Below are positions 1-6,657 of a DNA stretch of 28,738 nucleotides, one piece after another. The DNA comes from an uncultured bacterium (GTDB lineage: Bacteria > Planctomycetota > UBA1135 > GCA-002686595): positions 1-28,738 of the forward strand of contig CADEGS010000031.1 of assembly GCA_902826945.1 (NCBI GenBank), read 5' to 3'. The notes under the pieces are model-generated. The model was not told where the DNA came from. It saw only the letters and a list, made by a program, of their open reading frames with translations, and did no database searches. Made by a program: the position numbers and the translations under genes. The first letter of the stretch is position 1. Each line of letters starts with the position of its first letter.

Positions 1-75
1 CAGCGCCAGCTCGCTCGCGACCACGCCCGAGCCCCCGTAGGTCGGGTGGCAGAGGATCCCGATCGAAAGCGTCAT
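1..75 (-). CDS. bshA: BshA, N-acetyl-alpha-D-glucosaminyl L-malate synthase (N-terminus only)
   Basis: Only the first 25 codons are present; the gene runs off the left edge. The translated start contains GILCHPTYGGSGVVASEL, which matches the conserved N-terminus of BshA glycosyltransferases (family pattern GI-C-P-x-x-GGSG-V/I-A-x-EL), where the glycine-rich loop helps bind UDP-GlcNAc. BshA joins GlcNAc to L-malate, the first step of bacillithiol synthesis. The ATG lies 4 bp after the parA stop, so the two are probably co-transcribed. The assignment rests on a short stretch, but bshB1 and bshC lie just upstream on the same strand and strongly support it. A different GT4 glycosyltransferase is possible but less likely. 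Confidence 0.85.
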   Translation of the reverse strand, partial: MTLSIGILCHPTYGGSGVVASELAL

Positions 76-79
76 CGCC

Positions 80-988
80 TCAGCGCGGCTCGGCCCGCGC
101 CCCGGCGCGCCGGAGCGGGTCCTCGGTCGCCGCGCCCTCGCGCTCGGGCGCCGGAGCCGCCCGCGGCTGCGGCACGACCGTGCCGTTCTCGGCCGCCGGA
201 CGCGCGGGCTCCTGCTCCAGCACCTCCTGTGCCAGGGCGCGGTAGTCGCGCGCGCCGTTCGAGTCGGGCGCGTACTGCAGGATCGTCTGGCCGAAGCTCG
301 GCGCCTCCGCCAGCTTCACGTTCATCCCGATCGCGGTGCGGAACACCTGCTCGGGGAAGTGGCGGCGCAGCTCGGAGAGCACCTCGCGCGCGAGCTTCAG
401 GCGCACGTCGTACAGGCACGGCACGATGCCGGTCACGCGCAGGCCGCGGTGCAGCCGGCGCTGGACGAGCTCGACCAGCCCCAGGAGCTTGCTCATGCCC
501 TGCAGCGCGAAGAACTCGGTCTGCACGGCGAGGAAGATCTCGCTGGCGGCCGTGAGCGCGTTGATCGAGAGCAGCCCGAGGCTCGGCGGGCAGTCGAAGA
601 TCACGTAGTCCGCCGGCTCGGCCTCGGGGCCGCGCCAGGCCTGACGCCACTCGTCCATCGCGTCGCGCAGGAGCGTCTCGCGCCCGAGCGCCGTCGCGAG
701 CTCGAGCTCGGCCCCCGACAGGTCGATCGTGGTCGGCAAGAGCGACAGCCGCTCGCTGCCGGCCGGCGAGATCGCGTCCGCGAAGCGGTCGCGGCCGGTC
801 AGGACGCCGTAGCTCGTGGGCTCCTCGGCGGAGGGCTCGCGGCCCAGGTGCAGGGTCAGGTTCGCCTGGGGGTCGAGGTCCACCAGGAGCACGCGCCGCC
901 CCGCCTCGGCCAGGGCGGCACCCAGGTTGACCGCCGTGGTGGTCTTGCCGACCCCGCCCTTCTGGTTGATCAGCGCGATGCAGCGCAT
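80..988 (-). CDS. parA: ParA/Soj chromosome-partitioning ATPase
   Basis: 302 residues from an ATG. Residues 5-14 hold the deviant Walker A motif (KGGVGKTT), followed by LLVDLDPQAN and the Walker B region FDCPPSLGLLSINAL; the later EAPSFGQTI block is typical of chromosomal Soj proteins. ParA is a DNA-binding ATPase that forms gradients on the nucleoid and moves ParB-parS complexes. The last ~35 residues are a low-complexity Ala/Pro/Arg/Glu tail beyond the conserved fold. No clear Shine-Dalgarno precedes the ATG; instead a TACAAT hexamer ends 12 nt before it. Unusually, parB is not adjacent but about 11.7 kb away, and parA sits between bshB1 and bshA. I see no evidence of a plasmid origin. Confidence 0.95.
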   Translation of the reverse strand: MRCIALINQKGGVGKTTTAVNLGAALAEAGRRVLLVDLDPQANLTLHLGREPSAEEPTSYGVLTGRDRFADAISPAGSERLSLLPTTIDLSGAELELATALGRETLLRDAMDEWRQAWRGPEAEPADYVIFDCPPSLGLLSINALTAASEIFLAVQTEFFALQGMSKLLGLVELVQRRLHRGLRVTGIVPCLYDVRLKLAREVLSELRRHFPEQVFRTAIGMNVKLAEAPSFGQTILQYAPDSNGARDYRALAQEVLEQEPARPAAENGTVVPQPRAAPAPEREGAATEDPLRRAGARAEPR

Positions 989-1000
989 GGAAGCGGGGGG

Positions 1001-1006
1001 ATTGTA
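1001..1006 (-). promoter_or_regulatory. Possible -10 box of parA
   Basis: The minus strand reads TACAAT (5 of 6 matches to TATAAT), ending 12 nt before the parA ATG. No good -35 hexamer is visible 16-18 bp further upstream. If used, the transcript would be leaderless or have a leader of about 5 nt, which would fit the absent ribosome-binding site. Confidence 0.35.
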
Positions 1007-1055
1007 GCGCGCTCCGCGACGCGCTCCGCGGGGCTCCGTGCGAGCGGCCCCGCTC

Positions 1056-1109
1056 TCCACCGGAACGGGCGCTTCTCCACCGGTTTTCCACCGGCGCCGG
1101 TGGAAAACC
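1056..1109. repeat. TCCACCGG repeat array ending in a 28-bp perfect palindrome
   Basis: TCCACCGG occurs three times in direct orientation (1056-1063, 1076-1083, 1087-1094) and once inverted (1097-1104), at start spacings of 20 and 11 bp. The last two copies form a perfect palindrome at 1082-1109 with 14-bp arms (GGTTTTCCACCGGC and its complement) and no spacer. It fills the gap between the bshB1 stop (1110) and parA. It could be a transcription terminator for the bsh genes, although no T-run follows on the minus strand, or an operator for parA. The TTTTCCACC 9-mers resemble DnaA boxes but end in CC rather than CA. Confidence 0.6.
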
Positions 1110-1823
1110 TCAGGAGAAGGAGAGCGGATCGCGCACCGGCAGCGGCCCTGCGTGCAGGAGCGGCTCGCCGTAGCGCCGCCCGATGCGCTCGCCCCAGTAG
1201 CGGGCGCGGATCGAGGCGCGCTCGAGCACGTCGGAGCCGAAGAGCAGGTGCTCGCCACGGTCCCCCGCGTGCGCGGGCGCGATCTGGGAGCCGTAGCAGC
1301 GGATCAGCTCGACCTTGCGCTCCCAGACCTCGCCGACGTCCACCACCAGCGTCGGCTCGAAGGGCACGTGCCCCATGTAATGGAAGAGGCGCGGCGGGCG
1401 GCGCGCCGGCGCGCCCCCCTGCTCCTCGGCCAGGCGCTTCAGGCCCGAGAGGTACCAGGCCTCGCGAGCGAGTTTTCCACAGGCCGCGTGGTCGGGGTGC
1501 AAGTCTTCCACATGGTGGGCGAAAACCGCGTCGGGCGCCGTCTCGCGCAGGAGCGCGGCCAGCCGCTCGCGCGCCTCGACGCTCGCCTGCACGCGCCCGT
1601 CGGGGAGGCCCAGGTTCTCGCGCAGGGAGAGCCCCAGGATCGCGCTCGCCGCCGCGGTCTCGCGGTCGCGGTCCTGGGCCGTGCCGCGCGTGCCCATCTC
1701 GCCGCGCGTCAGGTCGCACACCCCCACGCGCAGGCCGCGCGCGGCCAGGAGCAGGAGCGTCCCGCCGAGCGAGATCTCCGCGTCGTCGGGGTGGGCGGCG
1801 ATGGCCAGGGCGTCGAGCTTCAT
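1110..1823 (-). CDS. bshB1: BshB1, bacillithiol biosynthesis zinc deacetylase
   Basis: 237 residues, the usual length for this LmbE/PIG-L family enzyme. It removes the acetyl group from GlcNAc-malate, giving GlcN-malate, the second step of bacillithiol synthesis. The zinc-binding AHPDDAE motif is at residues 10-16 (His11, Asp14), the BshB1-typical DLTRGEMGTRGT block at 37-48, and the third-ligand motif HPDH at 109-112. The C-terminal half holds conserved YCH-like positions (CYGSQ) seen in the family. The ATG overlaps the bshC stop by 4 bp (ATGA), so translation is probably coupled. It ends immediately at a 28-bp palindrome. A mycothiol-type deacetylase is less likely because bshC and bshA flank it. 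Confidence 0.93.
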   Translation of the reverse strand: MKLDALAIAAHPDDAEISLGGTLLLLAARGLRVGVCDLTRGEMGTRGTAQDRDRETAAASAILGLSLRENLGLPDGRVQASVEARERLAALLRETAPDAVFAHHVEDLHPDHAACGKLAREAWYLSGLKRLAEEQGGAPARRPPRLFHYMGHVPFEPTLVVDVGEVWERKVELIRCYGSQIAPAHAGDRGEHLLFGSDVLERASIRARYWGERIGRRYGEPLLHAGPLPVRDPLSFS

Positions 1824-3469
1824 CGAGGGCGCTCCGCGGGGCCGGCGCCCTCCGCGGGCTCCAGGCGCACGAGCAGGTGCTCGGTCGGGAAGGGCTCGAG
1901 CTCCTCGAGCAGGGTCCCGAGCCAGTCGGTCCCGTGGCGGGCGGCGAGCTCGAAGAGGCCGCGCACCCGCTCCTGCGGCTCCTCGCGCGGGACGAGCGCG
2001 CTCGCGACCCGGCGCGCGTGCCGCCGGCCGCGACCCTGCGAGTTCGCGTGCACGCGCTCGACCTTGCCCGCGAGCTTGTCGAGCACGCCCGCGATCTCGC
2101 GCGTGGCGCGGCGGAGCTGGTTCACGAGGCCCGGGTCGAGCGCGGCCAGCGGCTGCTCGAGCGCGGCCAGGCCCTCGCGCGCGCGCGCGCCGATCTCGGC
2201 CAGGCCTCCGGCCACGGGCGAGGGCTCGCCCTCCCCCTCCTCCTCGGGCACCGCGCGCGCGGCCAGCACGTCCGCGGCGGTCGTCCCGAGCGTCGCGAGC
2301 GACTCGGCCACCGCCGGCTCGAGCACCGTCGCGGAGAGCCGCGGCACGAAGGGCGTGGGCGGCGCGCCGGCCGCCTCGCGCAGCGGCGGCAGCTCGGCGT
2401 GGTAGGCGAGCTCGCCCCAGCCGCCGACGTAGGCCGCCACCGGCAGCGCCAGGTCCTGCGCGATCGGGCGCAGGAGCGCGCCGGGCGACCACTCGAGCGG
2501 GCTCTGCACGATCTCGGCCGCCAGCTCGGCGCCGGTGCGCGAGCCGGGCTCGCCGTCGTAGCGGAAGCCCTGCTCGACGGCCCGCAGCGCGCGCCGGCCG
2601 CCCTCCTCGTGGTGGTAGACGAGCGCCGCGGCGCTCGGGTCGATGCCGGGCACGTGGCCCGCGCGCTCGAGCGCCGCCGCGCCGCGCGCGAGCGCACCTC
2701 CCGGGTCGAGCACGACCAGCCGCGCCAGCGCGCGGCTGAGCGCGGTGCGGATCCAGGCCGGCTCGACCACGAGCAGGCCGTGCGCGCCGAACAGCTCGAG
2801 CAAGAGGCGCGTGAAGGCGGTCGCGAAGGTCTCGCCCGAGCGGGGCACGAAGCGCGCCAGCGCCTCCTCCGCGTGCGGCTCGGCGGCCACGAGCTGGCGC
2901 AGGAGCTCGCGCACCGCGCCCAGGCGGTGGCGCTCGTCGTCGAGCACGATCTCGCCCAGCGGCGCGCGGCCCGAGTCGAGGTTGGCGAGCGTCACGCGCT
3001 GCAGGTCGAGGTGCGGGTTCTGCACCCAGGCGTGGTGCACCTCGGCCACGTCGTGGTCGTCGGCGTGGTTCCAGAAGCCCGCCACGACGGGCACGCCCCA
3101 GGCGGCGCTCGCCGCGCGCGCCAGGCGCAGCGCGTGCAGGGCCTTCCAGGCGTTGTAGAGCGGCGCGCCGAGCAGGCCCGGCTGCTGGCCGGCGAGCACG
3201 AGGCACGCGCCCGGCCGGCGCAGCGCGCGCGCGGCGTCGAGCACCGCGACGTGCGGCTCGTACGCCGCCAGATGCGCCACGAGCAGGTCGGAGAGCTCGG
3301 CGCGCTCGTCGGCGTCGAAGCGGTCCTCCGGACGCGGCAGCTCCGCGATCGACGACGGCACGCACAGGCCCGGCGCGGCGCGCGGCCGCGGGCGATCGGC
3401 CAGCACGGCGCGCGCCAGCGGCGAGAGGCCGAGGACGTCGGCGCGCAGGTGCTCGAGCGCGACCTTCAT
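1820..3469 (-). CDS. bshC: BshC, putative cysteine-adding enzyme of bacillithiol synthesis
   Basis: 549 residues, close to the family norm of ~540. BshC is assigned to the last step, adding L-cysteine to GlcN-malate. Family signatures are visible: LAGQQPGLLGAPLYNAWKA near residue 110 (compare TGQQ-GLFTGPLY-KA), FWNHADDHDVAEVHHAWV around 145-165 and a long predicted coiled-coil region near 415-500 (GLAEIGARAREGL... to KVERVHANSQGR). The ATG overlaps the pyrF stop by 4 bp and its own stop overlaps the bshB1 start by 4 bp, giving a tightly coupled pyrF-bshC-bshB1 unit. The fold is that of a tRNA-synthetase-like Rossmann enzyme with a helical insertion. Confidence 0.92.
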   Translation of the reverse strand: MKVALEHLRADVLGLSPLARAVLADRPRPRAAPGLCVPSSIAELPRPEDRFDADERAELSDLLVAHLAAYEPHVAVLDAARALRRPGACLVLAGQQPGLLGAPLYNAWKALHALRLARAASAAWGVPVVAGFWNHADDHDVAEVHHAWVQNPHLDLQRVTLANLDSGRAPLGEIVLDDERHRLGAVRELLRQLVAAEPHAEEALARFVPRSGETFATAFTRLLLELFGAHGLLVVEPAWIRTALSRALARLVVLDPGGALARGAAALERAGHVPGIDPSAAALVYHHEEGGRRALRAVEQGFRYDGEPGSRTGAELAAEIVQSPLEWSPGALLRPIAQDLALPVAAYVGGWGELAYHAELPPLREAAGAPPTPFVPRLSATVLEPAVAESLATLGTTAADVLAARAVPEEEGEGEPSPVAGGLAEIGARAREGLAALEQPLAALDPGLVNQLRRATREIAGVLDKLAGKVERVHANSQGRGRRHARRVASALVPREEPQERVRGLFELAARHGTDWLGTLLEELEPFPTEHLLVRLEPAEGAGPAERPR

Positions 3470-4371
3470 CCGCGCGCGCGCCCCGCCAGGGCCTGGCGCA
3501 GCTCGTCGGTCATCGCGGCCAGCGCGCGCGCGGCCGCGTCGTCCCAGGCGCGCCCCGCGTGCGCCGGCTCGCGCCAGGCGAAGGCGATCGCGCGCGAGGA
3601 GCTGACCAGGGCGCCGCGGAACGGGTGGCGCGCGTCGGGGAAGGCGTCGAGCACGTCCGCCGCGCCCGCGCCCTGCGCGCCGTAGCCGGGCAGGAGCAGC
3701 GGCGCGTGCGGCAGGAGCGCGCGCAGGCGCGCGAGCTCCGCGCGCTTCGTCGCGCCGACGACCGCGCCGATCGGCGCGTAGCCCGACGGGCCGGCGCGCG
3801 GGGCGCCGAGGCGCTCGAGCTCGGCCGCGACGCGCTCGCACAGGGGCGGAGCCCCGTGGAGCTGGAGCGCGTCGCTGCCCGGGTTCGAGGTGCGCACGAG
3901 CGCGAAGATCCCGCCCTGCGCGCGGTCGCAGGCCGCGACGAAGGGCTCGAGCGTGTCGGCGCCGAGCCAGGGCTGCACGGTGATCGCGTCGCAGCGCGGC
4001 TCCTCCTCGAGGTGCGCGCGCGCGTAGGCGGCGGCGGTGCTCGCGATGTCGCCGCGCTTGACGTCGCCGATCACGAGCAGCCCCGCGGCGCGCGCGTGCG
4101 CGACGACCTCCTCCCAGGCGCGCGCGCCGTCGGCGCCGAGCAGCTCGAAGAAGGCCGACTGCGGCTTCACCGCCGCCACGCGGCCCGCCGCGAGGTCGAC
4201 CAGCCGGCGGCAGAAGGACGAGATCGCGCGCGCGCGCTCGGCGCGCGGCGCGCGCGGGTCGCGCGCGAGCGCGAAGGGCTCCGGCAGGAGGTCGGGGTGC
4301 GGATCGAGCCCGAGCAGGCACGGGCTCTCGACCGCGCGCACCGCGGCGTCGAGGCGCTCGGCGAAGCTCAC
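3466..4371 (-). CDS. pyrF: Orotidine 5'-phosphate decarboxylase, type 2
   Basis: 301 residues starting at a GTG that overlaps the DUF502 stop by 4 bp (GTGA), with GGAGG just upstream. It decarboxylates OMP to UMP, the last step of de novo pyrimidine synthesis. LLGLDPHPDLLP at 19-30, VKPQSAFFE at 68-76, the catalytic D-x-K-x-x-D set in DVKRGDI (Asp103, Lys105, Asp108) and RTSNPGS mark the longer type-2 subfamily. There is no obvious functional link to bacillithiol; the coupling may only ensure steady expression. Confidence 0.95.
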   Translation of the reverse strand: MSFAERLDAAVRAVESPCLLGLDPHPDLLPEPFALARDPRAPRAERARAISSFCRRLVDLAAGRVAAVKPQSAFFELLGADGARAWEEVVAHARAAGLLVIGDVKRGDIASTAAAYARAHLEEEPRCDAITVQPWLGADTLEPFVAACDRAQGGIFALVRTSNPGSDALQLHGAPPLCERVAAELERLGAPRAGPSGYAPIGAVVGATKRAELARLRALLPHAPLLLPGYGAQGAGAADVLDAFPDARHPFRGALVSSSRAIAFAWREPAHAGRAWDDAAARALAAMTDELRQALAGRARG

Positions 4372-5321
4372 GCTTCCTCCCGCGGCGCAGGGTCCTGGGC
4401 GCGCGCGGAGGCGATGACCTCGAGCGGATGCTCGCGGATCTTCTCGCGCGGCGGGATCAGGACGCCGCCCGACATCGTGATGCGCAGCGCCTCGTCCACG
4501 CTGATCGGCAGCGGGATCACGCTGCGGGCGGGCAAGAACGTCGTGTACCCGGTCATCGGCATCGGGGAGCTCGGCACGAACACCGTCACCAGCGTCTCGC
4601 CGGTCGCCTCCGACAGGCTCTTCAGCGCGCTGCTCGTCACGAAGCCGATCGACCAGATGCCCGGGCTCGGGTAGGGCACGCACACGACGGTGTCGAACTC
4701 GAGCTGCTTCTCGGCGAAGAAGAACTCGACGAGCTGCTTGCTGTAGGGGTAGACGGCGTTGACGACCGGGATCTTGTGCAGCGCGCGGTCCATGCGCGTC
4801 ACGAGCTGCCGGCCGACGAAGCCGCCCATCGTGTAGCCCAGCCACAGGACGAGCAGGAACGACAGCACGACGCCGAGGTAGGGCGGCACGACGCGCTGCA
4901 CGTCGCTCTTCAGGCGATCCTCGTTGACGCCGAGCTCGTCGAGGTCGTGGAAGAACGAGGCGTTCTCCGCGCGGTGCGTGGCGAGCTCGGCCGCGAACTC
5001 GGCGCCGCTGTAGCCGCTCGAGGCGTACTTCTCGAAGCGCGCGGGCAGGCGCTTGGGGTCGAGGTAGCGCTCGTCGTAGGGGTCGATCCCGAGGCGGCCC
5101 AGGAGCTTCCAGCCCAGGTCGTTCCCCTCCAGCGACCAGTAGATGAAGCTGTTGATGGGGCCCGTGATGTAGCGGTCCACCATCTGGAACAGCAGGCCGA
5201 AGATGACGATCGTGACGATCGCCGGGGCGAGCACGATCAGCCCGCGCGCGAAGAAGCGGGTCAGGCCGGAGCGCTTCGACTTGGAGGCGTTCTCCTCCGG
5301 GCGTGCGCGCTGTCCCTGCAT
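4368..5321 (-). CDS. DUF502 family membrane protein
   Basis: 317 residues with two predicted membrane helices (about 27-48 and 147-170) around an acidic ~95-residue non-membrane region, longer than the loop in many DUF502 proteins. The family signatures TMGGFVGRQL, IPVVNAVYPYSKQLVEFF (185-201) and PSSPMPMTGYTTFLP are clear. The function of DUF502 is not established; relatives are inner-membrane proteins in bacteria and plant chloroplasts/vesicles. The ATG start has only a weak ribosome-binding site. It lies 57 bp after hemW and overlaps pyrF by 4 bp, so it belongs to the same transcription unit. Confidence 0.9.
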   Translation of the reverse strand: MQGQRARPEENASKSKRSGLTRFFARGLIVLAPAIVTIVIFGLLFQMVDRYITGPINSFIYWSLEGNDLGWKLLGRLGIDPYDERYLDPKRLPARFEKYASSGYSGAEFAAELATHRAENASFFHDLDELGVNEDRLKSDVQRVVPPYLGVVLSFLLVLWLGYTMGGFVGRQLVTRMDRALHKIPVVNAVYPYSKQLVEFFFAEKQLEFDTVVCVPYPSPGIWSIGFVTSSALKSLSEATGETLVTVFVPSSPMPMTGYTTFLPARSVIPLPISVDEALRITMSGGVLIPPREKIREHPLEVIASARAQDPAPREEA

Positions 5322-5378
5322 GGCGTATCCGTCCCGCGCCGAGGCCCTCCGGCCGACGCCGGAAACGGGCCGCGGAGT

Positions 5379-6617
5379 TTAGCCGCGCGGCGCTGCCGGA
5401 CCGTCCGGATTCGAAGCGGCGAGCGCCGGCGCGCGCGTGGGCGGCGCGAGCGCGAGGAAGCGCCGGGCGATCGCGTCCGCGACCGCCAGCGCGCGCGGCG
5501 CCAGGCGCCAGGCGCCCGAGCGCTCCTCGAGCCAGCCCTCGTGGCCGAGCGCGCGCGCCAGCGCGAGCGCCGGGTCGCCCTCCTCCCCCACCTCCAGTCC
5601 CGCCCGCGCGCGCGCCTCCGCCGGCGGGACGCCCTCGCGCAGGCGCAGCCCGAGCCACCAGGTCTCCCCGAGCGCCTGGAGCGGCGCGAGCGTCTCCTCC
5701 CAGGCCAGCGCGCGGCCCGTGGCGGCGACCGCGCGCTGCCACAGGGCGAGCGAGCGCGGGTTGCCGAAGCGCGTGGCGCCGAGCTTGCTCGCCGCCGAGG
5801 GTCCCAGCCCGACGTAGGGCCCGTTGCGCCAGTAGTTGACGTTGTGGGCACATTGCTCCCCCTTCAGGGAGAAGTTGGAGATCTCGTACGGCTCGTAGCC
5901 GGCCGCCTCCAGGCGCGCGCGCACGGCCTCGAAGAAGGCCAGCTCGAGCCCCTCGTCGAGCCGCTCCAGGCGGCCTTCTTCCAGCCAGCGGGTGAAGCTC
6001 GTGCCCTCCTCGAAGGCCAGCGAATAGGCGCTGACGTGCTCCGGCGCGAGGCCCAGGACGCGCTCCAGGTCGCCCTCGAAGCGCTCCAGGCGCTGGCCCG
6101 GCACCGCGTAGATCAGGTCCACGCTGACGCGCTCGAAGCCTGCCGCGCGCGCGGCGTCGTAGGCGCGGAAGGCCTGCTCCACGCCGTGCGCCCGGCCGAA
6201 GAGCGTCAGGATCTCCGGCTCGAGGCTCTGGAACCCGATCGAGAGCCGGTCCGCCCCGAGCTCCCGCAGGAGCCGCGCCTTGGCCGGGGTCAGGCTCTCG
6301 GGGTTGCACTCGACGGTCACCTCCCCGGCGCTCGCGCGGAAGCCGGTGCGCGCCTCGAGCCCCTCGAAGACGCGCACGAGCTCCGCCTCCGAGAGGTAGG
6401 ACGGCGTCCCCCCGCCGAAGAACACCGTCCGCGGCGCCCGCGGCGCGCGCGCGTCGGCCTCCGCCAGGAGCGCCCCCACGAAGCCGCTCGTGTCCTGCCC
6501 GTCGGCGACGACCGAGTAGAAGTCGCAATACGTGCACTTCACCACGCAGAAGGGCAGGTGCACGTAGAGCGGCGTCCCCGGCGGCGCCGCCAGGGTCAGG
6601 GCACGGGCGGACTCCAC
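5379..6617 (-). CDS. hemW: HemW-like radical SAM heme chaperone
   Basis: 412 residues from a GTG preceded by GGAG at good spacing. The radical SAM cluster motif CX3CX2C is Cys24-Cys28-Cys31 in FCVVKCTYCDF; FFGGGTPS and VECNPESL follow, and the C-terminal HemW/HemN winged-helix domain is present (YEISNF, NVNYWRNGPYVGLGPSA). HemW proteins bind heme and deliver it to respiratory enzymes. They are distinct from the oxygen-independent coproporphyrinogen dehydrogenase HemN, which has an extra cysteine (CX3CX2CXC). Here the residue two after Cys31 is Phe33, as expected for HemW. The ATG just upstream at 6624 is out of frame and gives only a nine-residue peptide. The gene lies 40 bp after the sorbosone-dehydrogenase-like gene. 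Confidence 0.9.
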   Translation of the reverse strand: MESARALTLAAPPGTPLYVHLPFCVVKCTYCDFYSVVADGQDTSGFVGALLAEADARAPRAPRTVFFGGGTPSYLSEAELVRVFEGLEARTGFRASAGEVTVECNPESLTPAKARLLRELGADRLSIGFQSLEPEILTLFGRAHGVEQAFRAYDAARAAGFERVSVDLIYAVPGQRLERFEGDLERVLGLAPEHVSAYSLAFEEGTSFTRWLEEGRLERLDEGLELAFFEAVRARLEAAGYEPYEISNFSLKGEQCAHNVNYWRNGPYVGLGPSAASKLGATRFGNPRSLALWQRAVAATGRALAWEETLAPLQALGETWWLGLRLREGVPPAEARARAGLEVGEEGDPALALARALGHEGWLEERSGAWRLAPRALAVADAIARRFLALAPPTRAPALAASNPDGPAAPRG

Positions 6618-6657
6618 GCGGCCATTCTCCGCGCCCGCGCCCCCCCCGTCGACCGCC

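Noticed and set aside
359..3685. A plus-strand open frame of over 1000 codons
   Set aside because: It runs antisense to parA, bshB1 and bshC, is dominated by Arg, Ala and Gln repeats and shows no domain; very long spurious frames are common at this GC content.
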